From: Catonia carolina
Taxonomy: Eukaryota; Arthropoda; Insecta; Hemiptera; Achilidae
Length of the DNA: 64,000 nt
Direction: 5' to 3'
Assembly: GCA_035578175.1 (NCBI GenBank)
Contig: JAQMRL010000001.1
Location: 51,917,553-51,981,552 of the forward strand
Shown piece after piece: positions 1 through 12,150 of the stretch (position 1 is the first letter of the stretch; each line of letters starts with the position of its first letter). The position numbers and the translations under genes are program-made. The notes beneath the pieces are model-generated. The model ran no database searches. It saw only the letters and a list, made by a program, of their open reading frames with translations, and was not told the DNA's origin.

Positions 1-1590
1 CAGTAAATATATATTTAAGAACGTTTTATATTGTCTCCTTATTTTGTCTTTGTTGCTCCTATACTTTAAAAGTCGTGGAGGACACAGTTTAATGCGGCGT
101 GTCAATATGCTAATGAAATCTATTAAAGGACATTAGCAAACCCATCTGAATGAGAACTTCAGGGTTCATCCATGTAACCGTGTAGTAAAGTCATGCAAAT
201 GTTAACCGCTGTTGTTTTTGTTTTGCCAAAATAAATTACCGTCACCTTAGCCATTATTCTAATTTAAAAACAACTGTCTACTATTTAAATGAATTTATTT
301 AAATGTCTTTGAAATACATTGTACTAACGTGAAACGTGTTTAAGTTAATTGTAAATACAATCTAATTAAAGATACTTTTAATTAGACAATTAAAATTAAC
401 GGTTTCAATAAAATACTTTATCCTAATTTCTTCAAAGTAAAATAATATTAATAATTTTCGTTTTTATTTAAATCTCTTTTCAGAAAATGTTATGGCATAA
501 TATTTTTTTCATTATGTATTTTATTTACGTAATCTATTTAACTGACATCCGTTTCTAACTAAACGTTGTTAAAATAAATAAAATGTATTCTTTTAATTCT
601 AAAAAAACTGTAGAATAGGTAATTAAGACAATAAGCGAAATTAAATAAATAAAGCTAATGAAATAAAAAAGAATTGAGTGTCTTTGAAGTACGTATATTG
701 ACGTAACTATCCTTTATAGTTTACATAAGTCTTAGTGGGTAGTATGAACATAACTTAAGCCGACTTTTCTAATTGTTATCAATCTTCTTATGTCACTTAA
801 AATTAAAGCTATTTAATTCTGTAACCTGTCATTCAGTGTTTTATCAGGAGAGGTTGATTTTACATTTCAACTTTAATGCTTTCTTGACTAATATTTTTAA
901 ATTTTCTAATTGAATAAATAATATTCGTTGGTTATTATTTATTGAGCCATAAATGTACTGCAAATTATTTTTTTTTTAAATTGTCTTATCTGAGGACTTT
1001 AAAATTGTATAGACTACCTCTTTCTGCATGTATTTTTTATGTTTAGGTTTCCCTGATAGTGCCTCGAGAATATTGTGAGTTCCTACCGAAAAATGCCAGC
1101 CTACTTTTGTGCGATTTGTCGCATATTATATAGCTATCCATAATTGCTAATATCATGGCTATTTCTCAAGGTATCTTAATGACTTTTTGTTTTGTTCATA
1201 ATGAATTTTGATCTTGTATGACATTCAACTTGGAACACTTTCTTCCAAAATTATACTTAAAAATAAAATTATACGTAGACATATTTTGTGGAAATTTCCT
1301 TTTTATTTAAAAAACAATCACCCTAAAAAATTATGTTGCTCAATTTCACTTATATCACTTTAAAAACAATTTAATTATTTAAGCATCACAAAATATCATT
1401 TATGTATTGTAAAAAATAAAAATATTGCGATAAAAGTTTTAAAAATTCAATTCAATTGTAGTTTCTTTAATCAATATTAATCAATTACATTAAAAAAAAA
1501 CTCTACATGTATTTTTTCAATCTACATTTCTTACTGATTATTTTCATACGTTGTTTATGAATTTTTTCATACGTTCTATGAATTTTTTGT
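1..1590. other. AT-rich intergenic DNA, nothing recognised
   Basis: Low-complexity A/T-rich sequence with many short homopolymer runs and stops in all frames. I see no transposon ends, tRNA-like boxes or coding signal. Confidence 0.6.
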
Positions 1591-1720
1591 CAACGTACTA
1601 ATAAAAGGACGACGCCGGCATTTTTTGGTTGAACTACTGACGTCCTAATAATAGGACGCTGGCATTTGTTAGTCTAAATCTTGACGTCCTAATATTAGGA
1701 CGCTGGCACTGTAAGGGTTA
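1591..1720. repeat. Degenerate tandem array of three ~44-47-bp units with an internal palindrome
   Basis: Units begin near 1592, 1639 and 1683. Units two and three share GACGTCCTAATA, AGGACGCTGGCA and a self-complementary core (GTCCTAATATTAGGAC in unit three); unit one is more diverged. The array ends in GTAAGGGTTAA. Such palindromic subterminal repeats occur in some DNA transposons, but I did not find a partner end, so the class is unknown. Confidence 0.6.
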
Positions 1721-2653
1721 AATTTAAATCCTTCTCGGAACTTCCGAGAAATCGATGTGCTTTTCATATTCAATTTAACAGCTGTCCCTAACTTAAAGAA
1801 ATAGGGACTTTCTAGGGAGATGAATCCGAACACTGATATGACCTTTAATTTTTCAAGTTATTTTTTTAGTATACTAAAAGAAAATGTCGTATCTTGTAGT
1901 CCTGTTTTGCACTAATATTATGAATTAACCTTTGTTTACACAATGTAATCTCAGGAACTACCCAACGAATTTCAAAAATTATTTGATTGTTGGGAAGCTT
2001 AGAGCTTTCCAACCCTAATTAGCTTACGTTATTTTCACATTTAGCAAAACCATTTGTGATTGGTAAAATGTAATCGCCTTTATTTTATTTGTCGCTTGGG
2101 AAAGTTAATTTTTCCATCTATTCTACATATTAGTCTATTCTATAATGCCATCTTTTGTATACCTACAGTGTATTGTATTACATAGTTAAATATATCAGGT
2201 ACAGTTCAGTAACGCCCTACAATATAACATCATCCTTTACTCTTTTCTTTTTAAAATTGTTTGAAAATTATATTATGGGTCAAATATCCAAATAATAATG
2301 TCACATTGCATTTTTTCACAGAAATTAATGTAAACCTTCCAAAAATCAAAGTGAACATACCTTTTTAAACACAACATAGATTTTACCGCTTCAGTTACTT
2401 AGTACTTACCATTTATTTCATAAATGGTTGAGTAAATTTTAGCTGGTTCCTTATTTTATGTTTTAATTTTATAATTATATTTTTTATGATTAAAAAATGG
2501 TTACATAGGGCTACTTATAGAAATAATTCTATTTTCTAGAACGCTTCATTCGCAAAATTTGATACCAATAACACAATAATACGATGTAAACATCCTATTA
2601 CTATATATAATTACAAAAATGAAATAAGTGACTGATTAAGCAGCCAAAACCAA
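1721..2653. other. AT-rich intergenic DNA with minor hairpins
   Basis: No coding or transposon signal. Two small dyads are visible: TTCTCGGAA/TTCCGAGAA near 1733-1752, and an 11-bp stem around GTTGGGAAGCT near 1988-2013. Both are within what AT-rich DNA produces by chance. Confidence 0.5.
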
Positions 2654-2700
2654 GATGTGATTAGGCTGTTTAACTCACTTCCCCTCCCTCCACCATTCCT
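2654..2700 (+). repeat. 47-bp block duplicated at 3931-3977 (copy 1)
   Basis: This pyrimidine-rich block (core GTGATTAGGCTGTTT followed by a C/T-rich run) matches 3931-3977 at 42 of 47 positions without gaps, in the same orientation 1.28 kb downstream. The flanks do not match, so it is a short local duplication or two fragments of one dispersed repeat. Confidence 0.7.
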
Positions 2701-2994
2701 GTAGTTCTTTTCTTTAACTGTTGATTCATACGACAAAACATCTGTCTCCAGTACTAAGTGGTTTTATTTGTACAGCATGATTTGGCTTTCCAGGTGTAAG
2801 GTTATGTGAGGACTTGAACGCATTAAGTTTAGTTTGCCGTTGCTACTGTAGAATTAAGGTTGTAAGTACCTAATAGATTAGTATCAGATAACCGTTTTTT
2901 TGAAAAACAGTTTTCAAGAGAAATTATTTCTACTAATTTACATTTATTAGGTAGGCCTACTTATTGTTACATAAAATAATTAAAAGAGTGATGG

Positions 2995-3240
2995 GGTCTT
3001 CGGGCCACCCCAGTCAGTCAGCTGGTAGAAAGTCGCTATTATTTGTTAAGTAACACTAGTTGGGCAAGCGACTTTGTATGGTGACCAGCTGACACCCATT
3101 CCTGAACACACTCCACTGGGGGTCCCTGTTCAAAAATTCATGCCAAATCCCGTCAAAAAATACAGCGAAATGCAGCGATCAAATTGGGCGGTTGTCAATA
3201 AAATGCAGTTCCCGATAACAATAAATAAAAGCTAAAAAAA
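2995..3240 (+). repeat. Dispersed repeat family B, copy 1
   Basis: The block shares long stretches with 46430-46925: TCAGCTGGTAGA, AAGTCGCTATTA, GGGCAAGCGACTTTGTATGG, CACTGGGGGTCCCTGTTC and an A-rich end with AGCTAAAAAAA. The A-rich 3' end suggests retroposition, but the head-to-head pair at 46.4-46.9 kb would also fit a foldback element, so the class is open. Confidence 0.8.
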
Positions 3241-5105
3241 GCGATGGTTTCAAGGAAATTGTAAGGACTTTTTAGATTTAATATGAAAAAACTTGTGTTT
3301 TTTTTTTTTGGTATCAAGTGAAAACTGTAGTCATCATTGTCATTCATTACAGAGACCTGAAACTTGCGCATCATTCACAATTTATTTAAGGCTTAAAATG
3401 TTTTCTTCTTTTTTTGTAAAAAAAGAAAAGACAATCTTACTGTATAGTTCTTACAAAATTACTCGGTGGAACATTTACTGGAACCTAATCTTCTACGTTT
3501 TTAGAATGGTGTGTACAATCTATCCGTTTTTAATAATAACTTAGTTAAACGTTACGAGAATCAAGATGCTAGTTAAAAGGTCTTGGTACATGAATGGAAA
3601 TTTCATTGAATCAAGCGGAAAATATACAAGGGAAAGATAAAGAAGAACCAAGATGTTGGTGTAATTAGTTTTGTGATGAAGTTAATAGGTCTATTTGTAG
3701 GATAGACTAAAAATAAAATCTCATTTTGTAAAGAAACAAACTTAGAGAAGAAGGGGTAGGATTTGTATTGTTACAGTTACGGTCTGAAGGGAAAACAATA
3801 AGTATTGACAAGTAAGCATACAAGCTGCTACGATGCCAGACGTCCTGCAGACGGTCTGTTGGTTGGGGAGACGTGAAAGGGAGGAGGAGTATGTGCATGT
3901 TTCAGCAGTAATTACCCGGAGCACAGACAAGACGTGATTAGGCTGTTTGATTCACTTCCCCTGCCTCCTCCATTCCTATTTGCTTGTATCACTTCAACTG
4001 CAACCTTATCTTCTTCACTAATTGTCTCCTTGAAAACTGTCAACGTTCTATGTAAAGCACTAAGATGACAGAATATACCGTCGACCGACCGACACTAAGG
4101 ATCTAACTGCTTTAATAGTCTCTGTGCACGACTTTTAGTTTAATAAAATACTTACTAACACAATTAAACCTTAAAATAATGGAAACCTGTAGATTGTCTA
4201 TCGTTCTTGTACAGTATTCTTCGTCGTTAACGAGAAATTTCTTCTGTGTTCATGTTCTGTTGTATTCCTTTATGCTAAAACATTACTTACATCAGTATTA
4301 TACCGAAATCCTCAAAGTTAGCGATAAATATGATGCCCAGATGTTACAGACATTAACAGAAATGTTTTATTCACTATTCTCAGCTGCCAAAACCATGTTT
4401 CTTCTTCAAAAATGTGTGAAAATCATAATTCTATCATAGTTGGAAGAATTTCATGGAATCAGAAGTGCCTTAATAGTATTTTATGTAGTAGTAGGTAGCT
4501 CAGAAATAAAATAATCATAAAAAACTTACAACTTATTTTACATCAAATGGTAAAAGTCAAATCTGCTGAGTTTACATTGCACAAGAGCAGGTTTTTAAGC
4601 TTCTTGAAGCCCCATGCAGGTCCCTACTCAACTAATAGTTTGTTTAGACAGACAATACTATTTGTTATATATTACATTTTAGTCGAGATATTCTTTACTT
4701 TTAAAGTGTACTAATTTCGGAGTAAAATTTGCAGCCGGCCCTGTCATCCGGCGAGTAAATCCGGCGCTGCATTGCACCGGTATATTGTTTTTATTCAGTT
4801 CTGTAAGCCATTTCGCGGAATTCACGAAACTTGAATTTTTCTAGTAAATTAGGTAACTTTAGCTAATTGGTTTACCGGTAAATTAGTTCTTCAACATATA
4901 CATGATGGTCGTTGTCGCAGTTCTTCCTAGAGTCAAAAATTGGCTACAATACCGGTAAGTCGCTCTCTATGTTAATTGTGAATTAACCTCAAAACAGTGC
5001 ACATTCTTATCTGTCCTGTCTCAAATACATTTCAACCATGGAAATTTCCTTCATTCATATCTGCATCTACTCTCAATTAATTCTCCCTTGAGAATAAATT
5101 TATTG
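3241..5105. other. Intergenic DNA without an identified gene
   Basis: Contains short chance ORFs (for example 4179-4439, 86 codons) with biased A/T composition and no recognisable motif, plus the second copy of the 47-bp block at 3931-3977. A slightly GC-richer stretch at 4720-4980 has repeated ACCGGT/CCGG motifs but no assignable identity. Confidence 0.5.
3931..3977 (+). repeat. 47-bp block duplicated from 2654-2700 (copy 2)
   Basis: Aligns without gaps to 2654-2700 with five mismatches. The adjacent DNA on either side is unrelated. Confidence 0.7.
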
Positions 5106-5109
5106 TCTA

Positions 5110-5450
5110 CCCTGTTCATGTGACCAAGGTCTTCCTCCTTTTCTTCTTCTTAAAGTTTCTTCTCCTAACGGAGGTTGACTATCATAATGGCAATTTCAAC
5201 CTCGAGCACCACACTGCTCTGAGTTGATCTGTATAGGAACAACTGTACCATAAATTCAACATTCATTCTTTACCAACAACTATTACATTCTTCAGCCATG
5301 ATGATCGTCATCTTCCCGGATTTATTTTTCCAGTTTTTTTCTCGGCACAATTAGTAGGAGTAGGTAATTTCGTTCTCCTTCCATAATATGACTAAGATAT
5401 TGCAGTTTTCTTGATTTATAATTTTAATCAGTTCTCTCTCTCTCGTTATT
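5110..5450 (-). pseudogene. 3' end of an AAG-tailed LINE, degraded
   Basis: Read on the minus strand, this contains the C-terminal signature of the same LINE family as 18465-20777. A segment resembling LR(A)VVxEVEIAIMIVNLR and a stop is followed by an AAGAAGAAG-like tail; further upstream are remnants of the HIM-G/E-R and NPGR...WLKN blocks. The long copy has matching features (IAMMIANLR, stop, (AAG)n). Reading frames are interrupted many times, so it is a dead 5'-truncated fragment. Family membership rests on these short motifs; exact borders are uncertain. Confidence 0.65.
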
Positions 5451-5752
5451 CTTCAGACACAGGACACATTCGTATATTTTATGCTACTCCCTTTTTTTAT
5501 TTACTCTCTTTAATTTTTTCATTCTACTCTCAACATACAGCAATATGAACGCAAAAAGTTCAAACACTCGGATTTTGTCAATATCTTTTTTTCTGATAAA
5601 AGAACTGTAAAGACTGTAAATCTGAAGTCTGGTTTGAATTTCAAAATTTAAATCCTTGTTGGCTATTAGATTCTTCCTTTTCATAAAAGCATTTCCTTCT
5701 TTGGTTATTATTTTTTTATTGACAGTTCACACCCATAAACCTCAACCTTAAG

Positions 5753-5849
5753 CCCCCCCCCCCAGCTTTAAAATTTATGACTCAAGTTAATTGTTCAGAA
5801 TATATAATATTATTATATTATATATTATATTATATATTATTATATTATA
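5753..5849. repeat. Poly-C run followed by an AT palindromic microsatellite
   Basis: An 11-base C run at 5753-5763 is followed at about 5797-5849 by an imperfect (TATTA/TAATA)n stretch that can fold on itself. Both are prone to slippage and sequencing error. Confidence 0.8.
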
Positions 5850-6724
5850 AATGGCTTTTATTCGTATAATAGTTGATACTACTGTATTTTCTTAGCAACA
5901 TTTTATTTTCGTATTAAAAATACCAAAGTATGAGCAATGCATTGTGGGTTTTATAACACATGTTTTATTAAAGTAACTTCGTGTGTTGTACACCTTTTTA
6001 TGCTCATACAACTTTTCCAGTTTATCTAAATATTTTAATAATGTAAAGCAATAACTTACCTCGAACAAACATTTAATCTAATAATTAAGTGTTCAAATAA
6101 ATTAATATCCTAAGGTGTTTTAAAGTAAACGAATAACAAGATAATGCAGTCCACGTTGCATCAATTAGTTTTTAGAAAGCTACATTCAATAATGCACTTT
6201 TGTGTTGTACTTACAACAAACGAGATAAAGCGAGCGTAGGACAAGACAAAGATCAGCGTGTTGAATGCAAGCAAGTTGATTGCCTAACGAGTTAGTACAC
6301 GCGTTGTTATCTGTGAACATAACACGAGAGGCCCACATACCGCCCGATACCGACATAATAGCACAATAACAGCATAAAACACACTCACTTTATTGTTTCT
6401 TGCAGAATCCCAACACCCACTGGTTTGATAATAACATCCTGACTCTCGGTCGCGCCTTTAATTACATATTTTATATTTGTCTCGTTAAAGGTAGATCTCG
6501 TTGTTTGTTCTGCAATTTTAGTACCTAACAGCATCATTTAATGTCTACTAAGAATAACACAGTAAAATGTGCAATTCCTATTCTATCTAGTTTGTAAAGA
6601 ATAAATAACCAAGTAGCTACGTGCTACGAGCTTTTAAATATGCATCCTACAAACTATTAACTGTAATATTCATTTTAATAGTTATTTTCTTTCGTAGAAG
6701 TAAACAATATACACATAAACAAAC
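5850..6724. other. Intergenic DNA with a GC-richer block at 6190-6440
   Basis: The block at 6190-6440 is GC-richer than its surroundings, lacks long homopolymers and shows no repeat match elsewhere in the window. I see no ORF or splice structure. It could be a conserved noncoding element, which sequence alone cannot show. Confidence 0.35.
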
Positions 6725-6870
6725 ACCTGGGTGGTTTAGTCGTTAGTGGTTTAGAAAGCTTAAAGTCCCTAGTTTGATTTCTGGTTAAATCTTTTGGGAA
6801 ATTTGTACTACTTTCCAAGTACCTATCTCAACCACGAGCAAGGGAATTGATATAAATTAATTGACGCGTT
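6725..6870 (+). mobile_element. Probable tRNA-derived SINE, diverged
   Basis: TGGTTTAGTCGTTAGTGG resembles a pol III A box and CTAGTTTGATTTCTGG a decayed B box about 35 bp downstream, as in the other SINEs here. The body is not closely matched elsewhere in the window, so the assignment is moderate. Confidence 0.45.
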
Positions 6871-6964
6871 ATAAAAAGAGATATTAAGAATAAAAACACA
6901 AAATTCAATCTGTATGGTTTGCATAATCCTTTTTATTAATTGGCTTACATTTCGTATTCTGAAC

Positions 6965-7165
6965 GAAAATATAAATTGTGTCATCGTCTCCATTGGCAGT
7001 TATGTGCAAAATAGCAGGAACTAAAACATTAGGCTCTGGTAGATTATGGTAAATTATCAGTGAGTTAATAACCTATAACAATTTCACTGACCTAAGCCGG
7101 GAATCGAATCCAAGACCTTTTTCTCTGCAGCTTACCATGCTAACCACTGCACTATGGAACTGACT
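6965..7165 (-). mobile_element. tRNA-derived SINE
   Basis: On the minus strand a tRNA-like head has an A box (TAGTGCAGTGGTTAG, complement of 7141-7155) and a B box (GGATTCGATTCCCGG, complement of 7097-7111). The spacing is right for pol III. A ~110-bp unrelated body follows. The acceptor ends do not pair, so it is not a tRNA gene. Confidence 0.75.
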
Positions 7166-7211
7166 CAAAAGGTCTTTTTCTTCTTTATTTATCATTTCCT
7201 TTCAGAACGTT

Positions 7212-7320
7212 TGTAGTAATCACTACAATTTGCACTTTATCGCCACCCAGTCCAAAAGTGGACTCGTATCTGTACTATACCAGCTCGTAGGTTCTTTTGT
7301 CATGACGTAATATTTTTCCA
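7212..7320 (+). repeat. Dispersed repeat family E, copy 1
   Basis: Shares an ordered series of short matches with 54118-54225 (ACTACAATTTG, GCC..CCAGT, TCGTATCT, TATACCA). Diverged and without visible ends. Confidence 0.4.
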
Positions 7321-8695
7321 CTAAATTGCCTCGCAAGATAATTTGCAATCATCTGTGTTTCTCACCACTTACAATTTCTTCAGATTATTCCAAATTTTTT
7401 TTGTAAATTGCGCACTATAATTTAAATGCTTTTGTCTAAATGATGGAGTGTCTTGGAAATGCCGACTTTTACTACCCAAAAATCTTTTAATATCCTTCTG
7501 TAGCATCACATCTCGTACGCCTCAAATCATTTGTCGTCATCACATTTTAGAAACGAAGCCTTTAATTATCACCCAGAAAATTTGAAAACACATAGTAACG
7601 AGGTAAGGAAACTCGTAACAAAATTTTGAGGCTGGCACTACAAAAGGTCTTGTACTTCAATCCTGTGATATGATTATTACAATGTAATTAATGTAAATGT
7701 CATTCTCAAAATTCATTTAATGAATCAACGGTTCCAAATTTATTAAGTAAATTTGAAATAATTATTCTAAATAATTTTCTTTTAGCCTTCTGTAAATAAA
7801 ATCAGTGTATCAACGCTCGAATAAAATAATTCGTTCGTTAAATGAAAACGATCAGGAAAATAAAAAAAATTCATTAAATTAAAAACAAATCTAGTAAGTT
7901 TGAAGTATCAAAGAAAGTAATAATAACTTCTTTTATCTAACTATTAGAATTGTTATCAAGTAAATGTAACTGAAATTTAAAATAACTTAGTTAGTATTGA
8001 TAGTCAAAATACCTTTAAAGTTGTATTTTAAGACTTAAAAGTACTAAGTGATATCTGAAATTGGTTTCAATTTGTAGATCCATTAGGAAAGTTAATTTTA
8101 GTCGAGAATTTAACCTGATCTTTAAACTCCGGTATCGAGCGACTTGGCAAATAGCATTTCAAGATAAATGTCTGATGGTAGTTTAAAAGTATAGGGCTTT
8201 AACAGTTCTGCACAACTGAGGTATGTGGTGAATACCGACATTTCATTTCTAAATTGGTCAACCCAGTTCTTATCTAGCAACTCAGATATGCGAGTTTAAA
8301 AATCTACTGGGCTTCCAGTTGAAGTATCCATGATATGTAGAAACAGAACAAACAAATTAATGAGATGGAGTCCTGAAATTTGAACGAAATTCCAACCTTT
8401 CATTAACCTTAAATATCTTCACTGATTTTTCTGTAATCATCTCTACAGAAAAATAAATTTTGTGTTGAAATAATCCAATTTAGTATTATAACTTAGTTGA
8501 TTGCTTCGATATAGGAACTATTGGCTCCTATCGAAAAAGAAATTACGAATTACACAATAAAACTTTTTACATAATCCTAAATAGGGCCAATGGGAACTTT
8601 AAGATTGGCTGTGAATTAAAAATTTCTATGCTTCAGTCCCTATAGCTCAAAATCTAAATAAGCAAGAGAAAGTATTTTCAATATACAGGGTGATT
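7321..8695. other. AT-rich intergenic DNA, nothing recognised
   Basis: Short ORFs only, no repeat or gene motif identified. Confidence 0.5.
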
Positions 8696-9436
8696 CAAAA
8701 CTATACAGCAATCTCTTGAGATCTCATTCTATAGCTAAAAATAAGAAAAAAAGTTTATATAAACATATACCTGAAAACGCTTGGTTAGCGAGTTACGGCT
8801 AGCGAAAAATTTCACCAAGAACTCTGTATACCCTCGGTGAAGTAAGGTCGTATAAAAATATTAAAGGTAGTTACAAAGACACAAATACGATTGTTTCTTA
8901 TGTTTTTTAATCTGAAAAATTGAATAAAATTGGTTTCAGAGCTGTAAATGCAATACTTTCAGAGATATCTTACATAAAACACAAGAATTGGTGCAAAGAA
9001 CTAACACATTTTTGTGTTTAACGTAAGATTACTTCCATAAATGGTAAATAAAGGTGTATTTTTTCTTAAATAAATTTTTACAAATTTAGATTTTTCTTAA
9101 ATAAATTTTTACAAATTTATTTAAGAAAAAATACACCTTTATTTACCATTTATGGAAGTAATCTTACGTTAAACACAAAAATGTGTTAGTTCTTTGCACC
9201 AATTCTTGTGTTTTATGTAAGATATCTCTAAAAGTATTGCATTTACAGCTCTGGAACCAATTTTATTCAATTTTTCAGATTAAAAAACATAAGAAACAAT
9301 CGTATTTGTGTCTTTGTAACTACCTTTAATATTTTTATACGGCCTTACTTCACCGAGGGTACAGAGTTCTCGGTGAAATTTTTCGCTAGCCGTAACTCGC
9401 TAACCAAGCGTTTTCAGGTATATGTTTATATAAACT
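8696..9436. mobile_element. Foldback element forming a ~685-bp near-perfect hairpin
   Basis: Two ~325-bp arms (from 8752 inward and 9436 inward) are reverse complements differing at about four substitutions and one 2-bp indel. The centre holds a perfect stem-loop (13-bp stem CTTAAATAAATTT, 4-nt loop) beside a ~30-bp duplicate of itself. The left side extends 56 bp beyond the arm to CAGGGTGATTC preceded by TA, a typical mariner-type end. On the right this terminal piece is missing and family A begins directly at 9437. It encodes no protein. High arm identity implies a recent inversion duplication or conversion between arms. Confidence 0.85.
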
Positions 9437-9598
9437 GGGTGCTTTTCGGAGGCCCTGGGATGCTGATAAGTATACTCTTTCAACTCAGTGAAGAAGGCAA
9501 TAGTAAACCACCTCACTCTTCATTTTTACTTAGTAAAACCTCTAGCGGTTCAAACCAGTCTTTCGGCTGTTGACCTAAACAACATCAATATAAATGTC
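9437..9598 (+). repeat. Dispersed repeat family A, 5'-truncated copy 1
   Basis: Matches the 3' half of family A: GGATGCTGATAAG, CTCAGTGAAGAAGGCAA, AAACCACCTCACTC and the shared end TTTCGGCTG-TGACCTAAAC. It abuts the hairpin arm at 9436 and is followed at once by copy 2. Confidence 0.8.
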
Positions 9599-9997
9599 CA
9601 TCACAAGCAGGAGGAGTGTTAAATTATTGTACTCGATCTGCTAGTTTCAGGGCTAAAAATAATAGTTCTGTGTTTTTATCACTTGGTCAGGCAATTATAT
9701 TTATGACTGAAGCATTTAAGAACAGAAGATTTACAGATGTAAAAGGCACTAGTCAGAGTTATCTCCTCTGAGAGTAATGAATTTCATTATACAGCCAGAT
9801 CCTGTGGTAAATGAAGTGATAATGGTTATACAGATTGGAATTAGATGCATTTCGGAGGGCCTGGCATGTTGATAAGCATAGGCTACTTTTCCACTCAGTG
9901 AAGGAGGCAATTGTAAATTACTCTTCGTTTTACTTAATAAAGCCTTAAGAGGTTCAAACTAGTCTTTCGGTTGATGACCTAAACAACAGCAACATCA
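9599..9997 (+). repeat. Dispersed repeat family A, full-length copy 2
   Basis: Collinear with 47390-47785 and the complement of 12151-12531 over about 390 bp. Landmarks are GATCTGCTAGTTTCAGGGCT, TGAAGCATTTAAGA, AAAAGGCACTAGT, CTCTGAGAGTAATGAA, GGGCCTGGCATG and GATGACCTAAACAACAGCAAC. The AAC-rich end suggests a retroposon tail. No pol III boxes are evident. Confidence 0.85.
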
Positions 9998-12150
9998 GTA
10001 TAATAAAGATTAATATCTTATAAGTTTTAATTCAGTTTTCTTTTACGTAGAAAACGAAAATCCTGCCGTGACCGTGTTTCAAGTCAACAACGTACAATAT
10101 TTAACAAAAATTTATTATCGCAATATCTATTTAGAGGCACATTCTATCGGTTAGGCAATCTCGTATTCAAAATTCACGTTAAAAACTTACCTTATTATTC
10201 GAAGGAATACAGTTTTTATCAATGATTTTTACTTTAACCAAGATGTTCGCACGGAAGCGATTTTCCTGCCGTTCGACAAATAATTACCGTAAGAGGAAAA
10301 AATTGAAACTACCGACAAAATTTCTCAACTTCACAAAGATACGCTTATTTTAATCACTAGTTAATTGAATCCACAGCTGTTTTCGTATACAGTCAATTTT
10401 AGATTATGTGAAATGACTTTAGACATTTGTGGAAGCTCTTTTGTATCCCATATTCTCAATATTCGTTCACTGTAGGTCTTTTTCCATTATTCAATCCATT
10501 TTGCTCTTCATAGAAGCCCATAAAATTAGTAATAAGTTTCTGAATTTGGTTCGATTCATTACATTTTCTTGAATTATTCCAGTTTTCTAAATATACCCTC
10601 TGACATTTTTTAACGACTTATCCGAAGCCTTATTCGGACCCATTATGTTGAATAGGATCTTTCTTTCAAATTTTAACTAATTTTGAAAATCAACTGTTTT
10701 ATTAATTGAATTTTTAAAACATAAATAATTCAACTTTACAAAAGTTGGAAAGAAGTTCGTATGTTATTAGAATCTGATTTTATTGAATCATATTTCTTGG
10801 CATTGTAAAACTTCATATTTTAAATTTATATATTTCACAAAGCTAGGTCAAACATAAAAGACAAATGTTTACTTTATATCTAGTGTAACTTAATTATGTT
10901 AACATTTTATTCCAATCATGTCTTATTATTTATAGAAATGTTTAACCAGACTAAATCATTTCAGCGTGGGCGATTTTATAATAAGCGATAGCCAGAAGGC
11001 AACAAGTTTGAGTAATTTATAGCAAAGTACTGTTCAGCCCTTGTGTAATATATATTCATTCAATCAATTGATATACTATAAGTAAATAGATAATTTAAAT
11101 ATACTATTAATTGCACATACATAAACATGTTTATGATTTAATTAAGTCTTGCAGGCAACATGCCAGTTACATGACAAGTGACATGTGGCTAAGTTATTCA
11201 ATATAACTTATACATATATAATAATGTATTATTTATATATATCTTATTATATTGTCCGTCGAGTCAGGCAAGGTTACTTTGAAACCGCTATTTATTATAG
11301 TCTACCTACAACTACTGTTTGTTTTAACTTATAAAGCTCTGGAATGAATTCTTTTCGCAACCAGTTTTATAACAACACTTATAAGTAATTGCTATTTGAA
11401 TCTATTCTCATGTTGGTTAGACTTTACTGATTTATTGCTCTTCTGACACTAAGAAATGTATTTCTAAATTAGTTTTCCATTTTATACTGCATTTCATATA
11501 ACTTATTATTTTGTTATGAAATATACACGGCGTGGTCGATACAAATAGCTGATTATTCATTCGTAAAGTATTATTTCTTATTAGTATTTATTTTCACACT
11601 GTAACTTGTTGAAATTAAGTAAACTACACATAAATTTAAATAAAGAATATAAATTACACTACGAGATTACATATAACTATTCCACATTTTCTTCATTTCT
11701 TCATTTTTTTAAAACTTTTCTTACTAATCTTTACTATTTTTAAAGAATACAGTAAAATAAAATATTTGAGTAATTTATACTTCGTATGAGTACAGGCATG
11801 AGAGCATTTCATCTGTTTGAGGACATATTCATAACCTTCGGACTTACCCATCATCCACCCTCAATTTAAACCTCAGAATGTATCCGGCAAAGAAGTAGAT
11901 ATCCAACGTTATATTTGAAATTCCATGCATCTTGACAGCGGACAGTTACCATTCTGATGCACTAAATAACGAACTGATTCTTTTAACACTAAAGTAAGTA
12001 ACCTTATGCTTTTACGACATATATCCCATTCTGGAAGCTTTGGAAGAACTAGAACAGAATTAACAACTTATCTTTCTTTCACAGACTTACAAAAGTGATA
12101 ATCTTTATAAATGTACATTCTTCAATAAATTTTAAATAAATTAATTAGTA
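9998..12150. other. AT-rich intergenic DNA, nothing recognised
   Basis: About 2.1 kb of unique AT-rich DNA with no recognised coding, SINE or terminal-repeat signal. Confidence 0.5.

Noticed and set aside
1733..1752. Heat-shock element
   Set aside because: TTC/GAA units are present but the spacing departs from the canonical alternating pattern and no gene is nearby.
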